A stretch of DNA of 64,000 nucleotides from Bacteroidota bacterium (GCA_018266555.1 JAFEAF010000004.1:1-64000); one strand, 5' to 3'. Counted from the first letter of the stretch, positions 16,591-26,059 are shown. The notes: a model not told the origin generated them from the letters alone. Translations and numbers: made by a program.

Positions 16591-17591
16591 GAAAAATAAA
16601 AGAGTTCTTCACTGAGATTCAAAAATGGAAATTGATTTTGCAGTGCTTTAGCTTTTGCATAGTGTGCTTCCAGGAATGAACGATGCGCTTTTGTTTTTGG
16701 CTGAAGAGCTTTGTGTTTCCGGGCAATCACAATTTGCTTTATTTTATCCATTAATATCCTTGCTTCTTCATCTAAACAGGTTTCTGAGAATTTTTCCAGT
16801 ACAAACTCAGTAGCCATATAATTCGGATGCACCAGGTCAGCATCATAAAACCGATAATCCCTTAAGACATCTATCACTAATTCATAAGCAGGAAAATAAT
16901 AAGCCTGCTCATACTTATTTACAAGATGATGAACGGATTCTATCAGTCTTGCCTTGCTCCGATTGTTCTCAATCACTCCATCTCGGATATGACGAACCGG
17001 GCTGAGCGTAAAAATGAATTTTAATTTTTTGTTGAATTGCAATAGCTTCTTAAAGCATTCTTCAAGGGCTGAAATAATTTCATCAATTTCCAATAGATGT
17101 TTTTGAAACCATTGTGCCGGCGCCCTGTGGCAATTTGCAACTTCCTTTAATTCTTCTGAAGAATGGATTTTTGAAGATTCTTCAAATTTTTTAAGGCGAT
17201 AAGAAAAAGATGAGCCAAAGGTAATAATTACCCAATCTGCTGCTTTAAGGAATTCATGAGCTTTTGTTTGAGATGTATTGATCTTATGCAAACATTGCTT
17301 CTTGTCAGTATTTGAAAACCGGGAATGGTGTTGCCAGCTATGCCATACTTCATTGAGATGGAATAAGTCCGATTCAGAATATTGCTTGTTCTCAATGTAA
17401 GAAACCAAACTTTTGCAAACACTGATCGGGTCAAACAAAATCCCATTCGGATTTTGCAATAAAGAGAATTTTAATTCTTCCAATGTATTGCCAATATGCT
17501 CAGTAAAGCAGGAGCCGATTAAAAGAATTTTATCCCGGTAATTAATTTGAGTATCCGGGTGTTCGATTTGTATGGGTACCTGAAATTGCAT
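16578..17591 (-). CDS. GSCFA-domain protein
   Basis: A 337-residue protein whose N-terminal LLIGSCFTEHIGN is the motif that names the GSCFA family, an SGNH-hydrolase relative found in Bacteroidota and Proteobacteria. The rest has NPNGILFDP, ITFGSSFSYRL and SPVRHIRDG. The substrate is not known; a role in glycan or lipid acyl-ester chemistry is possible. It starts 4 bases after the end of the interrupted gene upstream, suggesting an operon with it and the HMG-CoA lyase-like gene. Confidence 0.82.
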   Translation of the reverse strand: MQFQVPIQIEHPDTQINYRDKILLIGSCFTEHIGNTLEELKFSLLQNPNGILFDPISVCKSLVSYIENKQYSESDLFHLNEVWHSWQHHSRFSNTDKKQCLHKINTSQTKAHEFLKAADWVIITFGSSFSYRLKKFEESSKIHSSEELKEVANCHRAPAQWFQKHLLEIDEIISALEECFKKLLQFNKKLKFIFTLSPVRHIRDGVIENNRSKARLIESVHHLVNKYEQAYYFPAYELVIDVLRDYRFYDADLVHPNYMATEFVLEKFSETCLDEEARILMDKIKQIVIARKHKALQPKTKAHRSFLEAHYAKAKALQNQFPFLNLSEELFYFSQHS

Positions 17592-17594
17592 GTA

Positions 17595-18068
17595 TCAGAT
17601 TTCAAAAATTAGCGTCATTGTTTCTCCTGCAGGTAACTCATTCCATTGCTTCAATAGCCTGGTGAGAAAAAGTCTCACAGAATTTATTTCACCATCCGTA
17701 AGTTGCGGCGGCGGAATATTTTTCCATTAAGTTTCAAAAGCCAGCTTCGATACTTCATTAAAGTTCTCGAAATTTCCCTGCATAATTTCCATAAGAAAAA
17801 GATTGGCCATATTCTCTGCATAAGCAGCTTCCTTGCTCACTATAATTTGTCTCCTTTTTTCAAGTACTTCAAAATCACTAATATCAATCCCGCTATTCAG
17901 CATTCCCATAAATCCGGTACGGTACTTTAATGTTGTTTCAAGTGCGTAATGACTCAAATCATGCATGACAAAAAAATTATCTGATCGCATCCAGGTTTGT
18001 GAGCTATCATTTCGCTCATATAAAATAATGTGAGGCTTTCCTGTATTCTTTGTGATTCTCATTTCCAT
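17595..18068 (-). pseudogene. Conserved hypothetical gene interrupted by an in-frame TAA
   Basis: The gene starts with ATG at 18068 and runs 113 codons to a TAA at 17727-17729. The same frame continues without any further stop for 43 codons to a TGA at 17595-17597, and the continuation reads like protein (LTDGEINSVRLFLTRLL, then KQWNELPAGETMTLIFEI). The intact protein would be about 157 residues. The N-terminal part has WMRSDNFFVMHDLSHYALETTL and AYAENMANLFLMEIMQGNF. I know no function. Either a real nonsense mutation or a one-base sequence error. The start overlaps the HMG-CoA lyase stop by one base (TAATG), so the two are translationally coupled. Confidence 0.65.
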
Positions 18069-18934
18069 TACACAAAAATTTCATCGGCAATTTGCAAGCT
18101 TCCTGCCAGCGCTTCTTTTTTTATATCTGTTGAAAAATTATTTTCTTCAAAATAACTGATCATCCATTCCATATTCATATTGCCTACGAGTTCATCCTTT
18201 GCCATGGGGCAGCCACCAATACCTTTTAAAGCACCATCAAACCGCTTGCAACCAGCTTTTATTGCAGCTTCTAACTTTTCTTTCCAATTTCCTGGTGTAG
18301 AATGCAGGTGTACACCTATTTCAATAAACGGGAGGGCTTTGACCAGGTAATTTGTCATTGTATAAACCTGTGCAGGGGTGGCAACCCCAACGGTGTCTGC
18401 TAATGAAATAATCTTTATCCCTGCATCCACAATTTTATTTATCCATTTAAAAACAATTTCTTCTGAGTATGAATCACCATAAGGGTTGCCAAATCCCATT
18501 GAAATATAAACGACAAGCTGTTTTTTTTTCTTCAAACATAATTTTTGAATTTCTTCTACCCTGACTAATGATTCTTCAATAGACGAATTAGTATTACGCT
18601 GCTGGAAAGTTTCAGAAACTGAAAAAGGAAAGCCGAGATAAGTGATTTCATCAAAGAAAGCCGCCTCTTTTGCACCACGAAGATTGGCAATTATTGCAAG
18701 CAGTTTTGTATTTCCATTTCCTAACTCCAGGCTCCCGGCTACTTTTTTTGTATCTGCCATTTGAGGAATCGCTTTAGGAGAAACAAAACTTCCAAAATCA
18801 ATGGTATCAAAGCCTACCTTTAATAGTGAATTGATGTAACGGATCTTTTTTTCTGTCGGAATAAATTCTTTCCAGCCCTGCATAGCATCACGGGGACATT
18901 CAATCAGTTTAACAAATGATCCTGAAGTATTCAT
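18068..18934 (-). CDS. Hydroxymethylglutaryl-CoA lyase-like protein
   Basis: A 288-residue TIM-barrel enzyme of the HMGL-like family. It keeps the N-terminal VKLIECPRDAMQGWKEFIPT (metal Asp and catalytic Arg), FGSFVSPKAIPQMADT, the HLHST motif with metal histidines, and GGCPMAKDELVGNM. The canonical lyase has GGCPYAPGASGN here, so the glycine-rich cysteine loop is altered. It cleaves HMG-CoA in leucine catabolism if the activity is retained. A TATCTTTG -7-like element at 18943-18950 is 8 bases upstream. Confidence 0.82.
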   Translation of the reverse strand: MNTSGSFVKLIECPRDAMQGWKEFIPTEKKIRYINSLLKVGFDTIDFGSFVSPKAIPQMADTKKVAGSLELGNGNTKLLAIIANLRGAKEAAFFDEITYLGFPFSVSETFQQRNTNSSIEESLVRVEEIQKLCLKKKKQLVVYISMGFGNPYGDSYSEEIVFKWINKIVDAGIKIISLADTVGVATPAQVYTMTNYLVKALPFIEIGVHLHSTPGNWKEKLEAAIKAGCKRFDGALKGIGGCPMAKDELVGNMNMEWMISYFEENNFSTDIKKEALAGSLQIADEIFV

Positions 18935-18967
18935 TGAGGATGCAAAGATAGGATGCTGATCAAAAAA

Positions 18968-19960
18968 TTATTTTTTAAGATTATTTAGTTTTTCCCGCAA
19001 GCGATTAAAAAAACGATTGCGATCTTTTTCGCCCGTTTTACTTACCAATGTTGACCGGCTTAATAAAGTATTGAAGTTATTAAATGCCTTATCAGCAAAA
19101 CGGGTATCCCTTGTAATAAGATAATTTAATACGCTATAAGTCATCATAGATACCCGTTGCCCGTTGAGGTCAAAAAGAATTGTATTGTTTCCGAGTATGA
19201 GTTCGTTCACATAAAACTGGATAGGTGCTTGATGGGAAACATCCGTTGACCCAGGCATAAACTTTACCCCATTTTCTGATTGTTGCTGCAAATGATCAAG
19301 CATTTGCTGGAAAGAATCAACCACCATTATCATATCTTCCAGGCCCTTAAAAATTCCGGCTTCTTTATAATACGCAATCTGGTTAATAGTGCTGTTAATG
19401 CTTTCTTTATTCCATAATTCCACGGAAGGGATTTTATTAAATTCCTTTAAGATCTGTTGCCCGATTATAAAACAATCATCAAACGGAAAATCTTTAAAAG
19501 AAAATTGTTTGCCGGAATAACCCGGATCACTTGTAATAGTTTTAATCCAAAAGAAAGTTTTAAATGAAGCTAATTCAGGAAACAAATAAAAATACCAGAA
19601 TGGCACATCCTTACACAAATATTTTATCTCTTTTTGTTCAAACGAGTTAAAATATTTAAACTGCCCCAGCATTCCCTTTATATAATCAATAAATTCTATC
19701 CTGTCATTGTTAAGCCCGGGGGCCTGGAAAAGAACAGATTCATTTTGTAATTGCAGCAATTGATCTATAGAAAAATTAAAATGCTCGCATACCTTTTTTA
19801 GTTCGGCAAGGCTGATAGGTTTCTCCCCACGTATACGGCGGTAAACACTGTCTGCACTCAAATCCAGCAAATCACATAATTCATCCACCAATGAAAGATG
19901 CGGGGGAAGCGCCTTTTTCAAATGAATGAAGAGCTCTTGCTGGATTTCGTTGGTTTCCAT
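18968..19960 (-). CDS. XRE-type helix-turn-helix regulator with large sensory region
   Basis: A 330-residue protein with an N-terminal helix-turn-helix (about residues 20-65: LVDELCDLLDLSADSVYRRIRGEKPISLAELKKV spans the recognition helix) and a long C-terminal part without a recognised ligand domain. This architecture is common in Bacteroidota. A perfect inverted repeat sits 14 bases before its start and may be its own operator. It lies 33 bases upstream of the HMG-CoA lyase-like gene in the same direction. Confidence 0.75.
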   Translation of the reverse strand: METNEIQQELFIHLKKALPPHLSLVDELCDLLDLSADSVYRRIRGEKPISLAELKKVCEHFNFSIDQLLQLQNESVLFQAPGLNNDRIEFIDYIKGMLGQFKYFNSFEQKEIKYLCKDVPFWYFYLFPELASFKTFFWIKTITSDPGYSGKQFSFKDFPFDDCFIIGQQILKEFNKIPSVELWNKESINSTINQIAYYKEAGIFKGLEDMIMVVDSFQQMLDHLQQQSENGVKFMPGSTDVSHQAPIQFYVNELILGNNTILFDLNGQRVSMMTYSVLNYLITRDTRFADKAFNNFNTLLSRSTLVSKTGEKDRNRFFNRLREKLNNLKK

Positions 19961-19973
19961 CTATAAAGGGAAA

Positions 19974-19990
19974 TTACGGATTTTCCGTAA
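19974..19990. promoter_or_regulatory. Perfect inverted repeat before the XRE-type regulator
   Basis: TTACGGA-TTT-TCCGTAA, a perfect 7-3-7 dyad, 14 to 30 bases upstream of the regulator's ATG. Position and symmetry suit an autoregulatory operator. Confidence 0.45.
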
Positions 19991-20328
19991 ATACAAAATT
20001 TATTTTATTGAAATTTATTTATTCAGGGATAACTCAGCTCGTCTTTATTGATTTTCCAACAGTCTATGGCGGCTCTTCTCCTGAATAACGGGGAATTAAA
20101 AAAATTTTTCCGGGCAGCTCATTTTTCAATTAGTAAAGGCTGCAGTTAGAGGATAGGTTTGATAACGAAACCGAAAACAACGATTATGAAACCTGTTTAC
20201 CTCTCTTCGTTTTCCAATACTTTTTTCAATTGCAGCCGGATACTAAAATTTCCGGTGCCATCTGATGCATCTTTTTCTGAATTCTCAAAATCCAAATACT
20301 ACTGTTATCTTAATTAAAACTAAAAGCT
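19991..20328. other. Gene-free stretch
   Basis: About 340 bases between the regulator and the next secreted protein gene on the opposite strand. It is AT-rich with scattered short GC patches. No gene, tRNA, strong hairpin or exact promoter match was found. It must contain the promoters of both divergent genes. Confidence 0.4.
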
Positions 20329-20931
20329 ATGAAACGTACAATTATTTTTATTTCCATTTGCTTTTTCATAGGGTTAAATGGATATTGCCAAAAGCACAAG
20401 CTGAATCATTACAGCATTGCCTTTTCAACCCTACACACCGATTTCCCATTCGGTAGTTTTAGCAATCTTTTTACTAAAGAATTCCATCCGGGATTTGAAG
20501 TGGGAACCGGATTTAACTGGAAATCAAAAGCAAAACATGACTGGTTCCAGGGTTTTCAATTTGGGTATTCTTACCAGAGATTTGTACAGCATAGTATATC
20601 CCTGTACAGCAAGTTTGGCTACCGGTACAAGTTTTTAAAAACCGTTAATTTGGAGGCCTCCGTTGGCGCAGGTTATCTGCATGCTATACCTGCCGTGAGT
20701 GTATTCAAATTGCAAAATGATGGGACGTATAAAAAGAAAACCAACCTGGGCAGGCCCCAGGCAATGGCAAGTTTCAGCATTGGGCTTTCTAAAAAAATTA
20801 CCGTGTCAGGAACATCCCTGTTTTTAGACTACCAGCAACAGCTGCAATTCCCTTTTATAAAATCTTATGTTCCGTTGTTGCCTTCCAACATACTGATAAT
20901 CGGAGTAAAAGTTCCATTTAAATCAAAATAA
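20329..20931 (+). CDS. Secreted hypothetical protein, probable outer-membrane barrel
   Basis: The 200-residue protein starts with a signal peptide (MKRTIIFISICFFIGLNGYC) and continues in alternating hydrophobic and aromatic strands (FEVGTGFNWKSKAKHDWFQGFQFGYSYQRF, VNLEASVGAGYL) ending in a short hydrophobic strand, the look of a small beta-barrel of the outer-membrane protein type. No family recognised. It is 21 bases from the serine hydrolase gene downstream and probably shares its transcript. Confidence 0.6.
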   Translation: MKRTIIFISICFFIGLNGYCQKHKLNHYSIAFSTLHTDFPFGSFSNLFTKEFHPGFEVGTGFNWKSKAKHDWFQGFQFGYSYQRFVQHSISLYSKFGYRYKFLKTVNLEASVGAGYLHAIPAVSVFKLQNDGTYKKKTNLGRPQAMASFSIGLSKKITVSGTSLFLDYQQQLQFPFIKSYVPLLPSNILIIGVKVPFKSK

Positions 20932-20952
20932 TTCAACATTAAAACATCTTTT

Positions 20953-22137
20953 ATGAAACAGTTAATTTATAGCATTCTTATCATTTTCTTTTTCTCTTGC
21001 AGTAAAGCTCAGATCAGCCAAACACGAAGCATTGGACAGGAAATTCCCTGGAAAGACACAAGCAACTCAAATCCTAGAAATGCAGCATTAAAAGCGCTTC
21101 TCGACAAATACAATAAGAAAGGATTACCTGGCATATCCTTACTAGTAAATGATCAAAACGGAACATGGGTAGGATCTGCAGGAAAATCAGATATCGAAAA
21201 CAATATAGATTTTGTTCCGGGTACAGTTTCCAAAGCGGCAAGTATTACTAAGCTTCTTATAGGCACCCTGGTGTTTAAGTTGATGGAAGATTCAATACAT
21301 ACAAGGCTTGGATATAAAGACCTGAATACAAAAATCACTCATTGGATACCGCAACGCATTACTAATCGTATTGCAAATGGTAATGAGGTCACTTTAGGAC
21401 AATGTATGAAACATGAGACAGGGATCCCTGACCTCATTGATCAGAACAGCTTCTATCTTGCTGTACTTAATAATCCCAATAAAAAATGGGGTCCTGAAGA
21501 ATTGCTTTCCTATATCTATGATAAAAAAGCAGATTTTGCTCCATCGGATACAGCGGTTTACTCCAATACGAATTATGTTCTTATTTCCATGATCATTGAA
21601 GCACAAACCGGGAGAAAACATTCTGATTTACTAAAAGAACTTGTCCTGAATCCGCTGGGAATGACACATACGTATTATCAACCGCATGATGATCTTCCGA
21701 ATGATGTGGCACAGGGGTATTTTGATCTTTATAACAATAATACCATGGTAAACGTGTCAAACTATGTGACAGGAAGTGGTAATGGTTACGGGGGGATTTT
21801 CAGTAATGTATTTGATCTTTTCAGGTTTGCTGATGCACTTTTCATCAAAAAGACTTTATTAAAACCTTCCTCTCTTACCATTATGCAAACATGGGGAAAA
21901 CAGGACGGAAGCAATCTTTATGGTTATGGAATACAAAAGACATTCCTGGATAAAGGCATTGATGCAGGTATTGGGCATAAAGGAAGAGATGCCGGATATT
22001 CGGCAAACCTTTTCTACTTCCCCAATAAGGGTGTTACCCATATTTTCTTTGTTAATTATGGCACCGATGGTGACAGCCATTTGCGGCAAACTTTCTATGA
22101 TTTCATTGATGAATTGGTAAACATAACCGTGAACTGA
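20953..22137 (+). CDS. Beta-lactamase-family serine hydrolase, lipoprotein
   Basis: A 394-residue exported protein with a lipobox (IIFFFSC). It has the class C beta-lactamase/PBP fold motifs: SITK with the nucleophilic serine in SKAASITKLLIGTLV and YSNTNYVLISMI (YxN). The late GHKGRDAGY is the third motif (HxG). Such proteins act as esterases, peptidases or D-aminopeptidases rather than resistance enzymes. A degenerate copy of its last 35 codons lies at 23045-23152. Confidence 0.85.
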   Translation: MKQLIYSILIIFFFSCSKAQISQTRSIGQEIPWKDTSNSNPRNAALKALLDKYNKKGLPGISLLVNDQNGTWVGSAGKSDIENNIDFVPGTVSKAASITKLLIGTLVFKLMEDSIHTRLGYKDLNTKITHWIPQRITNRIANGNEVTLGQCMKHETGIPDLIDQNSFYLAVLNNPNKKWGPEELLSYIYDKKADFAPSDTAVYSNTNYVLISMIIEAQTGRKHSDLLKELVLNPLGMTHTYYQPHDDLPNDVAQGYFDLYNNNTMVNVSNYVTGSGNGYGGIFSNVFDLFRFADALFIKKTLLKPSSLTIMQTWGKQDGSNLYGYGIQKTFLDKGIDAGIGHKGRDAGYSANLFYFPNKGVTHIFFVNYGTDGDSHLRQTFYDFIDELVNITVN

Positions 22138-22161
22138 TTAATTCACTTTAAATTTTAAAAA

Positions 22162-22620
22162 ATGAAAAAACTGATTATGATCATACTGGTTTTCATAACC
22201 ACCAGTTCTGGTTTCTGTCAGCAAACAAGGGTAAATACTGAATTATCAAAAGAAGATTATCTTCAAAAAAGTAAAAGACAGAAAACGGCTGCCTTTGTAT
22301 TTCTTGGGAGTGGAATTGTGTTAAGTAGTGTTAGTCTTACAATTTTAGCAGCACATGCTTCAGCAGATGTAGGGACTATCGTTATCAGTGGCATAGCAGG
22401 CGTTCCTCCACCTAAGCAGCACAGCTATAGTACAGAAAAAATTTTATTAATCAGCGGGGGTATTGCAATTTTATCATCCATCCCTTTGTTTAGTGCTTCT
22501 ACAAAAAACAAAAGGAAAGCGATAAGCTTATCATTTAAAAATGAAATGATTCAGCAAGTGCAAAACAAAAGTTTTGTAAAAATTCCTGCCCCATCTTTAA
22601 GTGTACGCATAAGTTTATAA
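22162..22620 (+). CDS. Small exported membrane protein, function unknown
   Basis: A 152-residue protein with a signal peptide (MKKLIMIILVFITTSSGFC) and two further hydrophobic segments (AAFVFLGSGIVLSSVSLTIL and ILLISGGIAILSSIPLFSA). The tail is basic, with a PxxSVRISL end. Proteins of this layout are common in Chitinophagaceae, usually next to secreted proteins. No motif allows a function. Confidence 0.55.
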   Translation: MKKLIMIILVFITTSSGFCQQTRVNTELSKEDYLQKSKRQKTAAFVFLGSGIVLSSVSLTILAAHASADVGTIVISGIAGVPPPKQHSYSTEKILLISGGIAILSSIPLFSASTKNKRKAISLSFKNEMIQQVQNKSFVKIPAPSLSVRISL

Positions 22621-22641
22621 TTTTTATTATAATCTAAAAAT

Positions 22642-23088
22642 ATGATCGCCAAGGCATTTCTTAATCTGACCGATTATCCTTTCTTCAGAAGATTGGTTTG
22701 GAAAACGATCTATGAAGCGATGACAATAAATCTGAAAATCTTTAATTGGTATTTTATGAATTATGGTTATGCTCCTTCCGGTAATAAAATATTTCTGAGA
22801 TTAAAGGATAAAGATGAGATCAACCGATACCCGTTACAATTATACCATTATCTCGCCTCAAAGATCAAACTGGAAGGATTGGATGTTTTGGAAGTGGGAA
22901 TCGGAAGAAGAGCTGGTTGCAGTTTTTTAAAAGGATACCTGAGCCCCTGGAAAATCACCGGGCTTGATATCGCAGCCAAAGCAGTAAAATTATCTCAACA
23001 ATCGCATAAACAAAGAGGGCTTTATTTCAAACAGGGCAATGCTGGGGCTTACCCATATTTTCTTTGTCAACTATGGCAACGATGGTGA
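22642..23088 (+). pseudogene. Class I SAM methyltransferase, truncated at its 3' end
   Basis: The first 134 residues are a normal start of a SAM-dependent methyltransferase: motif I LDVLEVGIGRRAGCSFL, then ITGLDIAAKAVKLSQQ (motif II). After GNA (ending 23043) the sequence switches abruptly to a copy of the 3' end of a serine hydrolase gene in another frame, giving a nonsense tail and a stop at 23086-23088. Motifs after the cofactor loop, including the substrate-binding half, are missing, so the product is almost certainly inactive. Confidence 0.8.
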
Positions 23089-23152
23089 CAGCCAGTTGCG
23101 GTAAACTTTTTATGATTTCATTGATGAATTGGTCAATATCACAGTTAAATAA
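23045..23152 (+). pseudogene. 3' remnant of a second serine hydrolase gene
   Basis: Aligned by eye with 22030-22137, the 105 coding bases show 14 mismatches, mostly silent. It translates as GLTHIFFVNYGNDGDSQLR, then a TAA where the intact gene has CAA, then TFYDFIDELVNITVK and a TAA stop. It is the leftover end of a paralogue of the gene at 20953-22137, fused to the methyltransferase by a deletion. Confidence 0.8.
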
Positions 23153-23200
23153 TGTTTTAATATCAGATACAACTTTAAATAATTATTCAAGTACTATACT

Positions 23201-24064
23201 ATGATCATCACATCACTTTTATACGGGAAAAAAAGAAAAGACGGATTGCATTCTTTTTTAAATAACAGGGCACCTATAAGATGCATTCCGCAACGGTTGC
23301 ATACAGCGGTATCCAGCCATATAGCCGGAGATCATATTTATCTTGAATTAGGGGCAGGAAAACCTATTATTTTTTGTCATGGTTTATTCGGGGGCATTTT
23401 CAATATTGACAAACTCGCTTCCATGCTGGCATCCCAATACCGCTTTATCATGCCCTTTTTACCTATGTATGATTTGCCATTGAAAAATTGCCGGGTAAAG
23501 GAATTAGGGAATTACATAGAACGCTTTATTCAGCAATTACAATTAAAAGAAGCGGTATTCATTGGAAACTCGATGGGTGGCGGGGCGCTTACATATTATG
23601 CTTCAATGCCGGGTAATATATCAAAAGGAGTCATTTTATGCGGGAGTTCCGGTTTAACCAATATTCCAATCTCAAACGGATATTTCAAAAGAAAAGATTT
23701 TGAATTTGTAAAATCTGCAACGAAAGATATTTTTTTTAACAGAAGTGTTCCCACTGATGAGATGGTAAAAGATATTTTCCAGGCAATTCAGCAAACCGAG
23801 TTGGTGATACGTTCAATCCGGTTTACAAAATCTGCCACGCAACAAAAAACTCATGATGAGCTTTCACTGATTCAAACCCCTACCCTTTTGATCTGGGGAA
23901 AACAAGATCCGATCACCCCGGCAGAAGCAGCACCGGAGTTTCAACGCCTTATCAAAAATTCGGAGTTAGTCATATTGGAAGAATGTGGTCATGTTGCTAC
24001 ACAGGAAAAACCGGAAGAGTTTTATTTCCATCTCAATTCCTTTTTGAAAAAAACAAATTATTAA
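23201..24064 (+). CDS. Alpha/beta hydrolase
   Basis: A 287-residue alpha/beta-hydrolase fold protein. The oxyanion region FCHGLFGG, the nucleophile elbow GNSMGGG (GxSxG), the acid region LLIWGKQDPITP and the catalytic His in EECGHVATQEKP are all present, so it should be active. Substrate unknown. Two bases separate its stop from the ATG of the aminotransferase, so they form an operon. Confidence 0.85.
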   Translation: MIITSLLYGKKRKDGLHSFLNNRAPIRCIPQRLHTAVSSHIAGDHIYLELGAGKPIIFCHGLFGGIFNIDKLASMLASQYRFIMPFLPMYDLPLKNCRVKELGNYIERFIQQLQLKEAVFIGNSMGGGALTYYASMPGNISKGVILCGSSGLTNIPISNGYFKRKDFEFVKSATKDIFFNRSVPTDEMVKDIFQAIQQTELVIRSIRFTKSATQQKTHDELSLIQTPTLLIWGKQDPITPAEAAPEFQRLIKNSELVILEECGHVATQEKPEEFYFHLNSFLKKTNY

Positions 24065-24066
24065 AT

Positions 24067-25401
24067 ATGAAAGAATCCAGAGCAATGCTTAAAAAATATA
24101 AATCTGTAAATACAGGCGAAGTAGCATTGCCTGTTTGCTTCAGCCATACTGAGGGCTCATACATTTATGATGCTGATGGCAAAAAGTATCTTGACTTTAC
24201 CAGTGGCTATGGTGTTACTAATTCAGGATGGTTGCGAAAAGAGATTACTGATGCCATACAGGACCAATTACAAAAATCAGCTTTTGCCCCGCCATGGCTT
24301 CCCTCCGGGGAAGCAATTGAGCTGAGTGAATTGCTATTGAGTATAGTACCCGGCAATCTTGTAAAATGTGCCCGGGCTATCGGCGGTGCTGACGCCAATG
24401 AAATAATACATAAAGCTGTAATTGCAGCGACAGGGAAAAAAGAAATTGTATCCTTTTACAGATCCTATCATGGCGGCACCCATTTTACCCTGAACATCAG
24501 TGATAGTATGAGTTTTCGCCTGCCTGATTTACCTTCCGGTAAAGAATTTCATTTTGTTGATCCGCCCTATTGTTACCGTTGTCCATTTGGTAAATGTCCT
24601 GATAGCTGTAATTTGGAATGTACCACAGCAATTGAAAAATTATTTCAAAATAAAAATATAGGGTGTTTTTTTGCAGAACCAGTATTAGGAAGCGGCGGTG
24701 TTATTATTCCATCACAAAAGTATTGGCGAAGAATCAGGGAGCTGTGTACCCAGTATAACGTATTTCTTGTATTTGATGAAGTCCTTACTGGTTTTGGAAG
24801 AACCGGTACTATTACGGCTAGCGAGGTATTTGGCATTAACCCCGATGCCATCAGTTTTGCCAAAGGAATGAGTAGCGGGTATACAGCTATCGGTGCTGCC
24901 ATATTAAATGCTGAGTTATCTGAAGCCTTAAAAAAATTTGAAGATGTGTCAGCTACTTTTGCGTGGACACCATTATCCTGTACAGCCGCAAAAAAAAATA
25001 TTGAACTAATCTTAAAAGAAGAATTACCTCATAATGCTTCTGCCATGGGAGAAACACTCCTGCGGAAATTAAACCAATTGTTTCAAAAATACCTGCCGAT
25101 GAATACTGGAGAAATTCGGGGCATGGGGCTCATGATAGGAATTGAATTAGTAGAAAATATTATTACAAAGATCCCGGATCAGAAACTGATGCGGAAAATC
25201 TTAATTACAGCTTTTCGAAAAGGTCTTATGATCTGTGCTTCCTGGGATTTTCAGGCATTGGTTATCATGCCCCCGCTTAATATCTCCGAAAGAGAAGTCG
25301 AGGAAGGAATAAAGATTATTGAAGACACTTTAAAAGAATTAGCAATTTTGCCAGTGCATAGCATAGAACAGGAATTACCAAACCCAATTATCACAATTTA
25401 A
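24067..25401 (+). CDS. Class III PLP-dependent aminotransferase
   Basis: A 444-residue fold-type I enzyme of the acetylornithine/4-aminobutyrate aminotransferase class. The cofactor lysine lies in ISFAKGMSSGY, and the acidic VFDEVLTGFGRTG motif contacts the pyridine ring. A cysteine-rich loop (PPYCYRCPFGKCPDSCNLEC), seen in some family members, has six cysteines and could bind metal or form bonds. The frame continues upstream to 23983 inside the hydrolase gene, but ATG 24067 gives the family N-terminus. Confidence 0.86.
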   Translation: MKESRAMLKKYKSVNTGEVALPVCFSHTEGSYIYDADGKKYLDFTSGYGVTNSGWLRKEITDAIQDQLQKSAFAPPWLPSGEAIELSELLLSIVPGNLVKCARAIGGADANEIIHKAVIAATGKKEIVSFYRSYHGGTHFTLNISDSMSFRLPDLPSGKEFHFVDPPYCYRCPFGKCPDSCNLECTTAIEKLFQNKNIGCFFAEPVLGSGGVIIPSQKYWRRIRELCTQYNVFLVFDEVLTGFGRTGTITASEVFGINPDAISFAKGMSSGYTAIGAAILNAELSEALKKFEDVSATFAWTPLSCTAAKKNIELILKEELPHNASAMGETLLRKLNQLFQKYLPMNTGEIRGMGLMIGIELVENIITKIPDQKLMRKILITAFRKGLMICASWDFQALVIMPPLNISEREVEEGIKIIEDTLKELAILPVHSIEQELPNPIITI

Positions 25402-25453
25402 ATTTTATTCATTTTATTATCATTTTTATTTTGGAACCTTAAAAATAAAATTT

Positions 25454-26059
25454 ATGAAAAAGCAAACACTTTTTTTCATTTTAGCTACCGGTATTTTTCT
25501 CAGTTCATGTAAAATATTCAGTACCCTATACCCTTTATCAGAAAATGACAATGATTTTATTTTCAAAAAAGAACTGATCGGAAAATGGGAAGGTGCTAAA
25601 GACACAACCGGAGATTGTACTATTGATACGGTAGCAGGATCGGGAGGAAAACTTTATACTGCCGGGCTTACAGATCTGGATAAGAATAATATCACCCATA
25701 CCCAATGGTTTTTGTGCAGGCTTATTAAAGTTAACCAATGGTATTTCCTGGATTGCGGACTTGATATGAACAGATCTACTTCACTTAAAGGAGATGATTA
25801 CAATGATTTGCTCATAACAAAACATTTTATTTTTTCTATCTCATTTTTAGAAAAAGATAGATTGGAAATTTCATCCCCGGATTCTGATGAATTTATAAAA
25901 CTCATAAATCAGAAAAAGATTAAGCTGGATTACACAGAGCTTAAAAAAGATGACTTTTTGATTCTTAACGAGCCGACACAACTCAAGAAAGGTTTTTCAG
26001 AGTCAAAAAAATATCCGCTTGTTTATAAGGATAAAACTGTTTTAGTGCGATCAGAATGA
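25454..26059 (+). CDS. Hypothetical lipoprotein
   Basis: A 201-residue lipoprotein with a clear lipobox (IFLSSC). The rest is soluble and mixed, with FKKELIGKWEG early and many charged residues at the end. Similar small lipoproteins are common in Bacteroidota but I recognise no family. Its end overlaps the end of the convergent rlmB by 9 bases. Confidence 0.6.
   Translation: MKKQTLFFILATGIFLSSCKIFSTLYPLSENDNDFIFKKELIGKWEGAKDTTGDCTIDTVAGSGGKLYTAGLTDLDKNNITHTQWFLCRLIKVNQWYFLDCGLDMNRSTSLKGDDYNDLLITKHFIFSISFLEKDRLEISSPDSDEFIKLINQKKIKLDYTELKKDDFLILNEPTQLKKGFSESKKYPLVYKDKTVLVRSE

Noticed and set aside
20953-22137. Antibiotic-resistance beta-lactamase
   Set aside because: The SxTK/YxN/HxG motifs place it in the wide serine hydrolase family; lipoprotein anchor and context do not suggest resistance.
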